Shown here one piece after another: positions 1-9,747 of a stretch of 64,000 bases of DNA. The DNA is from [Bacillus] selenitireducens MLS10 (lineage in GTDB: Bacteria > Bacillota > Bacilli > Bacillales > Salisediminibacteriaceae), in contig NC_014219.1 of assembly GCF_000093085.1 (NCBI RefSeq), positions 806,001 to 870,000 of the forward strand. Reading direction: 5' to 3'. The notes below the pieces were generated by a model that ran no database searches, was not told where the DNA came from, and was given only the letters and a program-made list of their open reading frames with translations. Each line of letters starts with the position of its first letter. Position 1 is the first letter of the stretch. The translations under genes were made by a program, and so were the position numbers.

Positions 1-1
1 T

Positions 2-688
2 GAAGATACGGTTTTGCATGCGTTCGAAATGCTCAATCAAGATTATTTGGACCATATTAAGAAAACGCATGAATTAAAGCTTGCTGAGTTTGACGGTGAA
101 GCGACATTGACAAGAACCGAAGCATTTGCGGCGATTTTAGAAGATGAGTCTTCACGACGATATATTGAAGATGCTCTTCACTATGGTTTGCTTCGCTACG
201 AACGTGAATTTCATGACGCAAACTATGGTGTTCCACATTTTAAACTCTATGAACAGTATCAAATGGTGGATGCAGCGCAGCTTTCTAATTACCGAAAAAC
301 ACATTCAGCTTTTCGAGGATCAGGTTTGCTTAAGAATGGCAAGGAATTCTTTCTCTTTATTGACCTGCATAAAGAAGCGGATATTGATGAACGAATTAAT
401 TATCAAGACAAGTTTATCGATCGCAAGACCTTTCAATGGCAAAGTCAAAATAGCACACGGCAACAGTCTGAGGTCGGCCAACAGATCATGTATAATCGTC
501 AACACGGCGTTCGTCTTCATTTATTTGTAAGGAAATATCGTGAGATTGATTCAAAAAGAGAACCTTATATTTATATTGGAATTGGCGACACGATCGAAGC
601 TTACGGAGAACAGCCGATTACGGCTATGTTAAATCTAACGCATGAAGTACCTCAAAGTCTCTATGTGGAATTCACAGAAAAAGTCTAG
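2..688 (+). CDS. DEAD/DEAH helicase, C-terminal DUF3427 part (5' end outside window)
   Basis: The frame is open to the left edge of the window, so only the C-terminal 228 residues are seen. The visible part matches the DUF3427 domain found at the C terminus of large superfamily 2 helicases that often carry a PLD-type nuclease at the N terminus; this is family recognition, since no helicase motif lies in the window. Seen features are a basic/aromatic region around the FRGSGLLKNGKEFFLFIDLHK stretch and a typical ending before a hairpin that includes the stop codon. A TTG at position 14 is internal and not a start. A convergent Nudix gene follows at once. Its role is unknown; such helicases are linked to DNA repair or defence. 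Confidence 0.7.
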   Translation, partial: EDTVLHAFEMLNQDYLDHIKKTHELKLAEFDGEATLTRTEAFAAILEDESSRRYIEDALHYGLLRYEREFHDANYGVPHFKLYEQYQMVDAAQLSNYRKTHSAFRGSGLLKNGKEFFLFIDLHKEADIDERINYQDKFIDRKTFQWQSQNSTRQQSEVGQQIMYNRQHGVRLHLFVRKYREIDSKREPYIYIGIGDTIEAYGEQPITAMLNLTHEVPQSLYVEFTEKV

Positions 689-716
689 CCGAGAATACCT
701 CAGGCTAGACTTTTTC
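677..716. terminator. Bidirectional terminator between helicase and Nudix gene
   Basis: A 14-bp perfect inverted repeat (arms 677-690 and 703-716, 12-base loop) has A and T runs at its outer ends, so it can end transcription from both sides. Both convergent genes have their stop codons in or beside the stem. Confidence 0.85.
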
Positions 717-1100
717 TATTAGGGCTTCAACGGCAGGAATATCTGCAGGGGCCCATTTTAAAGAATCTAAGTTGTCTTTTTTGAGCCACATCAATTTTGC
801 ATGCTCTTTTGGTTCTGGTGATCCTTCAACGATCGTCGCAGTGACGCAGATGAGTTCGATTATGAAGGTGTCATACTCATGTACATGTGTATGAAAAATC
901 GAGCCAGCTTGAATTTTGCAGCCTAGTTCTTCATTGATTTCTCGTTCGAGGGCTTCATGAATCCGTTCATTGGTTTCAATTTTACCGCCAGGGAACTCCC
1001 ACATATTCGGTATGGCCATATCTGTTGAACGGAGCGCACATAAGATTTCTTGATCATCGTTTTCAATAATAGCGCCAACGACTTTCACTTGTTTCTTCAT
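705..1100 (-). CDS. MutT-like Nudix hydrolase
   Basis: A 131-residue protein, the usual size for MutT/8-oxo-dGTP diphosphatases. The Nudix box (G-x5-E-x7-R-E-x2-E-E-x-G) is complete at about residues 39-61, with the metal-binding REINEELG core. The preceding WEFPGGK motif and the start KVVGAIIEN are typical of the group that cleans oxidised nucleotides or CTP-type pyrimidines from the pool. It is convergent with the DUF3427 helicase, and the two share a terminator. The ATG at 1100 has a purine-rich AAAGGATG site upstream. Substrate cannot be settled from sequence; other (d)NTP pyrophosphatase roles remain possible. Confidence 0.85.
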   Translation of the reverse strand: MKKQVKVVGAIIENDDQEILCALRSTDMAIPNMWEFPGGKIETNERIHEALEREINEELGCKIQAGSIFHTHVHEYDTFIIELICVTATIVEGSPEPKEHAKLMWLKKDNLDSLKWAPADIPAVEALIEKV

Positions 1101-1156
1101 GAATGAGGGACATCCTTTCTTTTCTCAAATTCATTAAACGAACAGCTATCAAAAGC

Positions 1157-1666
1157 TTACCCCAACCTCACCAGCTTCACAACAGCTATCACAATCGGAA
1201 TACCTGTTCCAAACAGGGTAACGGGCTGGATAAAGGCACTGAGTGCATGCGTGCGGCCGAGGCTGATCAGAATACTGTTTAACAGGATCAGCGCAAACAG
1301 AATCAGAACGACGGATTTGATGGTCTGGATCAGGGATCTCGAGATGCTGTAGGCTTCTTTGGCGTTTGCCTCTGTAATCGTGATCGGTTAATTATGGATA
1401 TGAGGAAACCGCTCCATGATATGCATGAACACAAACAGGGCAGCACCGGTGATCCAAAGGGCGACGAGGGTCCAGACAGATCCGAGACGGGTGACGGCTC
1501 CGGTGGCATCAAAGTGTGCAGGGATCTGATCGGGAAGGGACGGCCACATGATCAGAAGAAAGAAGCCGCCTGTCACATAAAGCAGAATGCTGAACAGACT
1601 CAGGAACTTTAAAAAAGCGGGCTGATGAAGGTCCTGGACCGGGATTTTCGGGCGTGGAGAAGGCAT
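1157..1666 (-). pseudogene. DUF1648 (SdpI-like) membrane protein broken by an in-frame TAA
   Basis: The gene begins at 1666 and gives 92 residues with two membrane segments and the DUF1648 pattern (LPDQIPAHFDATGAV, then ERFPHIHN). It then meets TAA at 1388-1390. Reading on in the same frame gives another 76 sensible residues with the family's usual second half (TEANAKEAYSISRSLI, then two more hydrophobic segments) up to a normal TAA at 1157-1159. The family normally has a tyrosine here (HNYP), so a single base change TAT/TAC to TAA explains the break. Full length would be 169 codons, normal for the family. Related proteins include SdpI-type immunity proteins, but this role is not shown. A sequencing error is the main alternative. 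Confidence 0.8.
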
Positions 1667-1944
1667 CGTGTTTCGTCCTTTCAGTTTTTGTTTGCAGTCG
1701 GTTAATAGTAGTGTACCATTCTGCTTCAGGCACGTGTATCCGGATTTTTCTGGTGGTTCAACCCATTACATAAGACTCTATTTGCTCATTCATTCACGTA
1801 TAACATAAGTCATGACAGATACATAAAAATGAAATATTTATGAACATATAGACATGCATGTGAATATGCTGTAGGATTAAAACTATCAATACGAAGTCTC
1901 TCTGTGGTGTTGATTTGATCCGTCAGAAGAGAGATACATAACTG

Positions 1945-2030
1945 GATAGATGGGCAAACCTGTTGAAAAGCAGGGACGCAAAGCCAAGGGTCTTCATCAT
2001 GATGATATGACAGCCGGTTGCACCGAAAGG
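1945..2030 (+). ncRNA. Cyclic-di-GMP-I (GEMM) riboswitch
   Basis: The region carries the conserved c-di-GMP-I core: GGGCAAACC, then a short stem capped by GAAA (CCTG-ttGAAAag-CAGG), then GACGCAAAGCC, a second variable stem, and the closing CCGGTTGCACCG. The tetraloop and its receptor are both present, as in the well-studied Vc2 aptamer. An intrinsic terminator follows directly and the chemotaxis receptor starts about 110 bases later. The rest of the 470-base gap (1667-1944) shows no gene. Whether ligand turns expression on or off cannot be decided by eye. Confidence 0.88.
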
Positions 2031-2062
2031 GCTTGTTTTGTGTTGCAGACAGGCCCTTTTTG
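2026..2062 (+). terminator. Riboswitch expression platform terminator
   Basis: The AAGGGCTTGT and ACAGGCCCTT arms form a hairpin (one G-T pair) followed by a run of T. It starts within a few bases of the aptamer's last conserved nucleotides, so aptamer folding and terminator folding are likely coupled, giving transcriptional control of the downstream receptor. Confidence 0.75.
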
Positions 2063-2138
2063 CATTCTTTCCCTTTAGTGATGTAATGCAGTGAAGTAGT
2101 ATTGATACGGATCAAAAAATCAGGGAGGCGGGAGAGAG

Positions 2139-4217
2139 ATGAGAAATCTGAAGATGCGTTATAAGCTGATTGTGATGTTCGTGGTGGCGGGGCTGGTCCC
2201 GATGATTGTGCTGGCAGGTCTTCTTTATATGTATGCATCGGATCAGCTTGAAGAAGGGGTATTACGGGCGAACAGCACGTTCTTTACATTGAAGAGCGGG
2301 GAGATTAATGAATTCTATCAGGAGCGACAGGGAGATGGCCTTGTGCTTGCAAATACGGCGGATGTCTATGAGGGATTGGACGCGCTCGAAGCGGAAGGGG
2401 CGGCGAGTGCTGAATGGCAGGAACAGTACGGGCTGATCGAAGGGCTTTTTGATATTGCCATTCAGGAATACGGGTTCCGTGATATTTTCCTCAGTGACCG
2501 TTCGGGGCAAGTGGTATTGGCCTCGGCTTATCAGAATGAGCTCGAGGGAAATAACCTCGGGGATCGCCCTTACATCGAGAGGAGCCTCGGCGGAGAACAG
2601 ACCTGGTCTGAGCTGTTTTTCTCGGACTTTATTGACGATTATGCCATTGTTCTGTCCACCCCGGTCTATGAGGGCGGGGGACAGGGAACGATTGCCGGCA
2701 GTGTGAATATTCTCATTGATCAGACGCAGATGGACCGGATCGTGCATCAGGATATTGAACAGCTCGGTTTGAGCGGGGATGCGTATATTGTGAACCGGGA
2801 CGGCCTGCTTCTGACAAACACACGCCTTGGGGAATACAGAGAGGATGCGGCGATGGTGGAATCGGTGCAGACGGAGATTACCGATTCGTTAAGGGGATCG
2901 ATCGAAGCCGTGGAGGAGAGCGCCTTTTTTAGCGGCGTCTACGATGATTACCTGGGGGAAGCGGTGCTTGGAAGCGGTGGGCTCGTCACTGTCGGAGATA
3001 TGCCAGCGGCACTCATTGTCGAGGTGGATCAGGATGAGGCCCTGGCGTCACTCGGTGTGATGCGGTCGATCACATTCGGTCTGGTGGGCGTCGCCGCCGT
3101 GGCTGGGATCGGTCTGGCGTTTTATTTCGCCCTGATGATCAGTCGTCCGCTTACGGCGGTCATGAAGAGGGCCGAACAGATCTCGTCCCTTGATTTGACG
3201 GAGAATATGCCGGGGAAGCTGACCGCGCAAAAAGACGAGATCGGGCAGATCTGCAGTGCCCTGCAGGGGATCAGTGAGAGCCTTCGGACGACGATCCGGG
3301 AAGTGATGGATTCGTCGGCTCAGGTGTCGTCATCATCGGAGGAACTGACGGCAACGTCCGAGCAGTCGGCGAAAGCCGCAGAAGAAGTGGCGAGGGCCAT
3401 CGAGGAGATTGCCTCCGGTGCATCGGATCAGGCAAGAAGTGCCGAAACCGGGGCAGGAAAGACCGGGGCGCTTGGCGAAGTGATTGAGAAGGACCAGCAG
3501 TATATGCAGGAATTAAACGAGGCCTCAGAGCGAATTAATGAGACGGTTACTGAAGGACTCGATGTGATGGCGGGACTTGCGAAAGCCTCTGAAGAGAGCG
3601 GGCATCAGACGAAGCTCGTGCAGGAAGGCATTGAGAAGACGAATCAGAGTGCTGCGGAAATCAGCGAGGCGAGCAAGGTCATTGCGGAAATTGCCGATCA
3701 GACCAATCTTCTGGCATTGAATGCCGCGATTGAAGCAGCACGTGCAGGGAATGCAGGGAAAGGCTTCGCCGTAGTGGCCGATGAAATCCGCAAACTTGCC
3801 GAGCAGTCCACAGCGTCAACGAGCCGCATTGACGGTATTGTCAACGGCCTTCAGTCCAATGCGTCAGAGGCGGTGGCGATTATGGGGAACGTGAGCAAAG
3901 TATTAAACACCCAAACGGAGAAAGTGACGGAATCACGGGCGATGTTTGAGAGGATTGCCGAAGCGATGCAGCTGAACCGTTCACGAATCGAGGCGCTGAA
4001 CGTCTCCGGAGAAGAGATGGAGCGGATGAAGGGGGATATTCTGGATACGATGCAGCATCTGGCGGCGATTGCCGAAGAGAATGCCGCGTCGTCACAGGAG
4101 GTCTCGGCGTCGATGGAAGAACAGACGGCATCGGTCCAGGAAGTCTCGAGTGCCAGTGAAGAGCTTTCTCAGCTTGCGGAGGCTTTGCAGCTTTCGGTCA
4201 GCCGCTTTAAACTGTAA
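2139..4217 (+). CDS. Methyl-accepting chemotaxis protein with dCache-type sensor
   Basis: 692 residues with the standard receptor layout. There is a short cytoplasmic start, a first membrane segment at about 8-32, an extracellular sensor of about 275 residues (dCache/Cache type, with the [17 protein letters not shown] region), a second membrane segment near 310-333, a HAMP domain, and a long coiled-coil signalling domain. The hairpin tip is unmistakable ([18 protein letters not shown], then [16 protein letters not shown]). It would couple to CheA/CheW and bias the flagellar motor; the ligand is unknown. The start at 2139 follows a GGGAGG site. The c-di-GMP riboswitch and terminator upstream suggest its production follows c-di-GMP level. 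Confidence 0.93.
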   Translation: MRNLKMRYKLIVMFVVAGLVPMIVLAGLLYMYASDQLEEGVLRANSTFFTLKSGEINEFYQERQGDGLVLANTADVYEGLDALEAEGAASAEWQEQYGLIEGLFDIAIQEYGFRDIFLSDRSGQVVLASAYQNELEGNNLGDRPYIERSLGGEQTWSELFFSDFIDDYAIVLSTPVYEGGGQGTIAGSVNILIDQTQMDRIVHQDIEQLGLSGDAYIVNRDGLLLTNTRLGEYREDAAMVESVQTEITDSLRGSIEAVEESAFFSGVYDDYLGEAVLGSGGLVTVGDMPAALIVEVDQDEALASLGVMRSITFGLVGVAAVAGIGLAFYFALMISRPLTAVMKRAEQISSLDLTENMPGKLTAQKDEIGQICSALQGISESLRTTIREVMDSSAQVSSSSEELTATSEQSAKAAEEVARAIEEIASGASDQARSAETGAGKTGALGEVIEKDQQYMQELNEASERINETVTEGLDVMAGLAKASEESGHQTKLVQEGIEKTNQSAAEISEASKVIAEIADQTNLLALNAAIEAARAGNAGKGFAVVADEIRKLAEQSTASTSRIDGIVNGLQSNASEAVAIMGNVSKVLNTQTEKVTESRAMFERIAEAMQLNRSRIEALNVSGEEMERMKGDILDTMQHLAAIAEENAASSQEVSASMEEQTASVQEVSSASEELSQLAEALQLSVSRFKL

Positions 4218-4335
4218 ATAAATTGGATGGATGAGGGATTTAAGAATAAATGACGAAAACATTCCGAAATAGGGTATACTGTTATTACCAAACTGTTTCG
4301 TTCGTCAGGTTTCACAAAGAAAGCAGGTGTATCGT

Positions 4336-6741
4336 ATGCCCAACAGGCATCATGCGAGACAAAGTCCATCGGAAACGGGCAGAGATTACCGGGAATTGTA
4401 CCAGGAGCTGTTCGAACACCATCATTTGCCGGTATTGATCATCGAACCGGAAACCGGGCTGATCAGGGATGTAAACCAAAAAGCGGTGTCATTCTATCAG
4501 TATTCGAAGGATGAGCTGATGAATATGGTCATCAGCGATATCAATATTCTTGACCCGGATACAATCAAGGCGAAGATGTATGCCGCGAAAAAAAACAACA
4601 CAAACAGTTTTCATTTCAGGCACCGGCTCAAAGACGGAGAGATCCGCGACGTGAAGGTGGACAGTATTCCGGTAGATTTTAACGGGACGCATCTCTTATA
4701 TTCGCTGATTACGGATATTACCGAGACGCTGGAGAAGGATTCCTTTTTTAAGGCCCTCTTCAATCAGTCGCCCTATGCCATTGCCATTCTCAACAGGGAC
4801 TACCGGATCAGTGAAGTGAACGGTCACTTTGAGGCGCTGTTCGGCTACGGTCGTGAGGAAGTTCTAGGTCTTTCACCGGAATTTGTCATCTATCCGCTGG
4901 ATGATGAGAGTTCCATGCAAGACCATATTGATCAGATGGAACGGGGTGTGATTCTCACCAGAGACACCCTTCGCAAACATAAGGACGGTCACCTGATCAA
5001 TGTGGAGCTGATCGCGCTTCCTGTCTACATCGAATCGCACCTGATTGCGACACTGGCGATCTACGTGGATCAGACGCGGGAAAAAGAACTCGAGGCGCAT
5101 AATCAGATGCTCGCTTCGGTTCTTGAGAACACAGGTGAAGGTGTTGTGATCACGAATGCAAATTCACAGATCGAATGGATTAACCAGGCATTTTCGACGA
5201 TAACCGAATATACGGAGCAGGAACTGATCGGGAAAAACCCGAGACTGTTGAAGTCCGGACAGCACAATGCGGCCTTTTACCATTCGATGTGGCATGATCT
5301 GACGACGTATGGCAAGTGGACTGGGGAAATATGGAATCGACGAAAGAACGGGGATGTGTATCCGGAGTGGCTGAAGATCTTCGCTTTGAAGGATGAAGAA
5401 GGTGAGCCTTACCGTTACGTCGGGATTGTCACGGATATGAGCGAAGTGCGGGCAAGGGAAGAACGGATTGATTCCCTGATCAACCAGGACAAACTGACGG
5501 GTCTGTACAACCGTTACTATGTGATGCGGGAGCTTGAACAGGACCTGATCGCAGCGGAACGTTACAACCAGACCGCGACGATTCTTTTCGGCGATATCGA
5601 TGCCTTTAAGAGCATCAATGAAAATCTCGGACACGCTGCAGGAGATGAACTTCTCCGGCAGATGGCGGATCTCTTGCAGGAGGTCTTTGCCAAGGCACTT
5701 GTCGCAAGGTTAAGCAGTGATGAGTTTGCCATCGTCTTCCCCCGGGGGACCGATGACTTTGAGGTGAGGGAGCGTTTGGGCCTGTTTTTCAATGAACTGA
5801 AGAAACCTTTTACGCTTCATAATGAGGATTTCTACATTACCTGCAGTTTCGGCGTGGCACGCTATCCGGATAACGGCCGCGAACGGGATGATCTGATGCT
5901 GAATGCGGATATCGCCATGCATCATGCCAAGAAACGTGAAGGGAATACCTTCGACTATTACACGGACGTTCTCGGGAATCAGGTGAAGCGGGAATTCAAG
6001 GTCAAGACGGTGATTCAGCGCGCACTCGATGAGAATTTGTTCCATCTCCATTACCAGCCGACGCTGTCGGTTCAGGACGGTGTGATTGTGGGTGCGGAAG
6101 TGCTCCTTCGTCTCGACGATCCGGAAGAAGGACGGGTGTCACCAGGGGAGTTCATCCCCGTGGCGGAGAAGTTCGGCTTCATTTACAGCATCGGAGACTG
6201 GGTGCTGCGTAATGCGTGCAAAGAAGCACTCGGGACAGACGCATACAGGGACGGAAACCTGTTTCTTGCGGTGAATGTCTCTGTCCAGCAGCTTGAGAAT
6301 GAAGCATTCCCGGAACAGGTGGACGCCATTCTTGAGGAAACCGGATTTCCCGCAGAGAGGCTCGTGTTCGAAGTGACGGAAGAGACGTCCATCAGTGATT
6401 CGGACCTTGTCAGCGGTACACTGAATGCTCTGATTGAGATGGGTATTCAGGTCGCGATCGATGATTTCGGGACGGGTTATTCATCCCTTGGGAAGATCCA
6501 TCAGCTGAATATGCATCAGCTGAAGATCGATCAGTCTTTTATCCGGGATATCGAGAAGACGACGGATATCGTTCATGCAATTATCGCCATGGGGAAGAGC
6601 CTCAGGCTGAACGTCGTGGCAGAAGGTGTCGAGACAGAAGAGCAGCTGGCGTTTCTTAAAGAAGCGGGCTGTGACTTTGCCCAGGGCTTCTATCTCCACA
6701 GGCCGATGCCGTTTGCGGATTACCGGCAGTTAATCGAATAA
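4336..6741 (+). CDS. PAS-PAS-PAS-GGDEF-EAL protein, probable c-di-GMP phosphodiesterase
   Basis: 801 residues with three PAS domains (about 20-130, 140-250 and 260-375), then GGDEF, then EAL. No membrane segments. The GGDEF signature is SSDEF, so both glycines are lost and cyclase activity is unlikely. The EAL domain keeps its catalytic set: EVLLR, the Asn in VNVSVQQL, FEVTEE, DDFGTGYSSL, LKIDQSF and AEGVE. It should therefore degrade c-di-GMP, perhaps with the degenerate GGDEF as a GTP sensor, as known for CC3396-type proteins. I use ATG 4336, not GTG 4327, because AAGCAGG at 4321-4327 is well placed for it and would overlap the GTG. It follows the chemotaxis receptor by 118 bases without a clear terminator. 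Confidence 0.92.
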   Translation: MPNRHHARQSPSETGRDYRELYQELFEHHHLPVLIIEPETGLIRDVNQKAVSFYQYSKDELMNMVISDINILDPDTIKAKMYAAKKNNTNSFHFRHRLKDGEIRDVKVDSIPVDFNGTHLLYSLITDITETLEKDSFFKALFNQSPYAIAILNRDYRISEVNGHFEALFGYGREEVLGLSPEFVIYPLDDESSMQDHIDQMERGVILTRDTLRKHKDGHLINVELIALPVYIESHLIATLAIYVDQTREKELEAHNQMLASVLENTGEGVVITNANSQIEWINQAFSTITEYTEQELIGKNPRLLKSGQHNAAFYHSMWHDLTTYGKWTGEIWNRRKNGDVYPEWLKIFALKDEEGEPYRYVGIVTDMSEVRAREERIDSLINQDKLTGLYNRYYVMRELEQDLIAAERYNQTATILFGDIDAFKSINENLGHAAGDELLRQMADLLQEVFAKALVARLSSDEFAIVFPRGTDDFEVRERLGLFFNELKKPFTLHNEDFYITCSFGVARYPDNGRERDDLMLNADIAMHHAKKREGNTFDYYTDVLGNQVKREFKVKTVIQRALDENLFHLHYQPTLSVQDGVIVGAEVLLRLDDPEEGRVSPGEFIPVAEKFGFIYSIGDWVLRNACKEALGTDAYRDGNLFLAVNVSVQQLENEAFPEQVDAILEETGFPAERLVFEVTEETSISDSDLVSGTLNALIEMGIQVAIDDFGTGYSSLGKIHQLNMHQLKIDQSFIRDIEKTTDIVHAIIAMGKSLRLNVVAEGVETEEQLAFLKEAGCDFAQGFYLHRPMPFADYRQLIE

Positions 6742-6746
6742 ATGCA

Positions 6747-6777
6747 GCCATCCTTCAATTTGGAGGATGGCTTTTTT
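6747..6777 (+). terminator. Terminator after the GGDEF-EAL gene
   Basis: GCCATCCTT and GGAGGATGGC arms around a short loop, followed by TTTTTT, five bases after the stop codon. Confidence 0.85.
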
Positions 6778-6808
6778 GGTAGCTAAATGTGAAATATTAG
6801 AGGGGATA

Positions 6809-6837
6809 TTGAAAGGGTGGAATGAGTAGATTATAAT
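6809..6837 (+). promoter_or_regulatory. SigA-type promoter of the GGDEF-HD-GYP gene
   Basis: TTGAAA (6809-6814), a 17-base spacer and TATAAT (6832-6837). It lies between the preceding terminator and the GTG start at 6878, so this gene is probably its own transcription unit. Confidence 0.7.
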
Positions 6838-6877
6838 AAGTCTAATATATATCGGTTATACATGGGAGGGTAAAAAG

Positions 6878-9544
6878 GTGGACATCGGTCTTAACAGGAA
6901 ACAGGATCAAAACCAGAAAGATGATCATGAGCTTCTTGACTGGCTAATGCAGATGAGTCAGTCATTCAGTACGACCAATGCTCTTGAGCGACAGGTGATG
7001 CTCTCCTTGACGAGCTATTTGCACACCCTCGAAAGTGTCCTCGATCCAAAGGGCATCCTGGTGGCTTTTCACCGGGAAGGACAGGAGCTTGTGATCGACG
7101 TGTTTTCAGATCGCCAAATGGAAGCTGATGACGCGGAACAGGCGAGGCGTATCTTCTCGGCAATCCCCCATACAGATTGTAAGGAAGAGGGTTTTATGAC
7201 CATCCCTGCCATCCCTGCCGGATCCGGTGAAGATGATCGTGACTGGGGAACGGTATTCGATCTGAAGGCACCGGACGGGGAACGGGTTTGTGTGTTCATC
7301 ATCATGTCCGATAAAAGTCCCGCACTCGAACCTGCACACTGGAAAATGATTCGGGGACACTATCATCTGATGAGTGCGATGCAGACGCTTCAGAAAGATG
7401 CGCAAAAAAAGGCTGATCAGCTTGAGCGTTATTTTAACAACAGCCTAGATTTGCTTTGCATTGTCAGTGAAGAAGGCGTGTTTGAACTGGTGAATCCGGA
7501 GTGGACATCGCTTCTCGGCTATGAGAAACAGGATGTGATCGGTCGGAACATTACTGAGCTGATTCATCCGAATGATATGGAACGCACGATCAATGCGATC
7601 GAAAAGCTCAGACTTGGCGAACCGGTTGAGTATTTTTTGAACCGGTACCAAAAGCGCGACGGTCAGTACATTGTCCTGGAGTGGCGTGCTCAGTTTACCG
7701 GGGATCGGATCATTGGCGTGGCCCGGGATGTGACGAAGCGCCTGGAGCTCGAGCGAGAGGTGAACCGTGCCTATGAACAGTTCAGGAATTTTACAAGCCA
7801 GGTGCCGGGCGCTGTGTACCAGTATCAGCTGAATCCGGACGGCTCGGGTTTTTTTCCGATGGCAAGTGACGGCATTTGGGATGTATATGAGGTGACGCCG
7901 GAAGAGGCGGGCAAGTCCGCGGATAAAGTCATATCCCGCGTCATAGAGACGGACAGAGAACGGGTCGTACAAGGGATTGTACAATCTGCCGAGACCCTTG
8001 AAAATTGGGAAGACCGCTACAGGGTCTATCTGCCTTCAAGAGGCGTCAGATGGCTCGAGGGGTATGCCAGCCCGGAACAACTGGCTGATGGCGGGGTGTT
8101 CTGGCACGGGTACATTCGCGACGTCACGAAGATGCATCGGGCGGAACAGGAACTGAAAGCAGGAAAAGAATTTGTGGAAGCCACGCTGATGGCGCTTGCC
8201 GAAGGAGTTATTCGTCTTGACGGTCATGGCGTGATCAATTATGCAAACCATGCCATGACTGAAATGACGGGCTATGAAGCATCGGAATTGATCGGCAAGC
8301 GTTTTGACGAGGCCTTTTATCTTCTGGCAGAGAAACAGGAGGGACGATTGGAGATTCCGATCGAACAGCTGATGGGAGATCACGACTGCCTGTTTTGTGA
8401 ACAGGACCTGGTTCTCGTTCATAAATTCGGTGAGCATCTGGGCGTTGAGATCACATCGAGAACGTTGCCCGTAAGCAATGATCAGGGCGCCGTGCTGGTC
8501 ATTAATAATGTGACCGAACAGCGTAAACAAACTCGTGAGCTGATGCAACAAACGTTTAGGGATGCGCTCACCCTGCTGTATAACCGTCGGTTTTTCGAAG
8601 AAGAGATGACCCGCATGGATACCGGCCGGAACTATCCATTCTCGGTGATGTATCTTGACGTAAACGGTCTTAAAATGGTGAATGACGTCTTTGGGCATAA
8701 ATCCGGTGATGAGCTCTTATTGACGGTATCCGGGGTATTGCAAGATGTATGCCGCAGCGATGACATCATCGCGAGAATCGGCGGCGATGAATTTGCCGTG
8801 CTGTTACCGAAAACAGACCGCCAAGCCGCAGCGCGTCTTCAGATCAGAATCGAAGGGGCTCTGAAGAAGAAGACATGCTCAGGGCTGCCGGTCTCGGTGG
8901 CGATGGGTACATCGGAACGGGTTTCCGCCGATGAGTCGATTTGGCTTTGGCTCGAGGAAGCAGAGCGGGCGATGTATAAACAGAAAGCGGACAACCGGTC
9001 CCGGTTTGAAGAAGAGGTCTTTGATGCATTGACAAACCGCTTATTTTCGGAATATGAAGGGGAGCGGGGTCACGCCGAGCGGACAGCCTCTCTGAGCCGG
9101 CGGATTGCCAACAGGATGGGTCTTTCGAGGGATACCGTTCATGCCATTGAGGAAGCCGCTTATTATCATGATATCGGGAAGGTCATTCTCCCGCCGGCTC
9201 TCTTAACCGAGGTGCGCAAGCTTGCTGAAGAGGAGTGGGAAGGCATTCACCGTCACCCGGAAGCGGGGTATTACCTGCTCATGAATCTGTCATCGTTCAG
9301 GCATCTCGCCCCTTTTGTTTATGCGCATCATGAAAACCTGGACGGAAGCGGCTATCCAAGAGGGCTAAGTGGGGAAGAGATCCCCATCGAAGCGCAGATT
9401 ATTCAGGCGGCCGAGATCTATGACTATATGAAGTACCGCTCTGTCGAGAAACGCGAACCGTTTCATATACGGGATATTGTGAGCCGCCTTGGCGGCAAAC
9501 GTGTTCAAAAAGCAGTTGCTGAGGCTCTTTTGTCTGTCATTTAA
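6878..9544 (+). CDS. PAS-GGDEF-HD-GYP c-di-GMP signalling protein
   Basis: 888 residues. An N-terminal region of about 170 residues looks GAF-like. Three PAS domains follow (first near 185-290 with the LDLLCIVSEEGVFELVNPEW start), then a GGDEF domain with an intact GGDEF motif (ARIGGDEFAVLLP), then an HD-GYP domain (YYHDIGKVILP and HHENLDGSGYPRGL). The protein thus couples a potentially active diguanylate cyclase with a phosphodiesterase of a different fold from the EAL neighbour. No membrane segment is seen, so sensing is probably cytoplasmic. The start is GTG 6878, eight bases after GGGAGGG. It has its own promoter and terminator. Which activity dominates cannot be read from sequence. Confidence 0.92.
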   Translation: MDIGLNRKQDQNQKDDHELLDWLMQMSQSFSTTNALERQVMLSLTSYLHTLESVLDPKGILVAFHREGQELVIDVFSDRQMEADDAEQARRIFSAIPHTDCKEEGFMTIPAIPAGSGEDDRDWGTVFDLKAPDGERVCVFIIMSDKSPALEPAHWKMIRGHYHLMSAMQTLQKDAQKKADQLERYFNNSLDLLCIVSEEGVFELVNPEWTSLLGYEKQDVIGRNITELIHPNDMERTINAIEKLRLGEPVEYFLNRYQKRDGQYIVLEWRAQFTGDRIIGVARDVTKRLELEREVNRAYEQFRNFTSQVPGAVYQYQLNPDGSGFFPMASDGIWDVYEVTPEEAGKSADKVISRVIETDRERVVQGIVQSAETLENWEDRYRVYLPSRGVRWLEGYASPEQLADGGVFWHGYIRDVTKMHRAEQELKAGKEFVEATLMALAEGVIRLDGHGVINYANHAMTEMTGYEASELIGKRFDEAFYLLAEKQEGRLEIPIEQLMGDHDCLFCEQDLVLVHKFGEHLGVEITSRTLPVSNDQGAVLVINNVTEQRKQTRELMQQTFRDALTLLYNRRFFEEEMTRMDTGRNYPFSVMYLDVNGLKMVNDVFGHKSGDELLLTVSGVLQDVCRSDDIIARIGGDEFAVLLPKTDRQAAARLQIRIEGALKKKTCSGLPVSVAMGTSERVSADESIWLWLEEAERAMYKQKADNRSRFEEEVFDALTNRLFSEYEGERGHAERTASLSRRIANRMGLSRDTVHAIEEAAYYHDIGKVILPPALLTEVRKLAEEEWEGIHRHPEAGYYLLMNLSSFRHLAPFVYAHHENLDGSGYPRGLSGEEIPIEAQIIQAAEIYDYMKYRSVEKREPFHIRDIVSRLGGKRVQKAVAEALLSVI

Positions 9545-9549
9545 GCATG

Positions 9550-9584
9550 GAGACCGTTCCCTGACCTCAAGGGAGCGGTCTTTT
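9550..9584 (+). terminator. Terminator after the GGDEF-HD-GYP gene
   Basis: AGACCGTTCCCT and AGGGAGCGGTCT arms (one G-T pair) around a seven-base loop, followed by TTTT. Confidence 0.85.
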
Positions 9585-9747
9585 CGTCCTGTATTGTAAC
9601 CACTGTTGTTTCACGTCTTCTGTGGCGAAGGAGACCCTGTATTTGATATACTGATTCATGACCACCAGAAAAAGCATACCGGCTTTCTGACATGCTGTGT
9701 AAGGAAGCCGTGTTTTTCAATGAGAAAAAAAGGAGCTATTTAAAATT

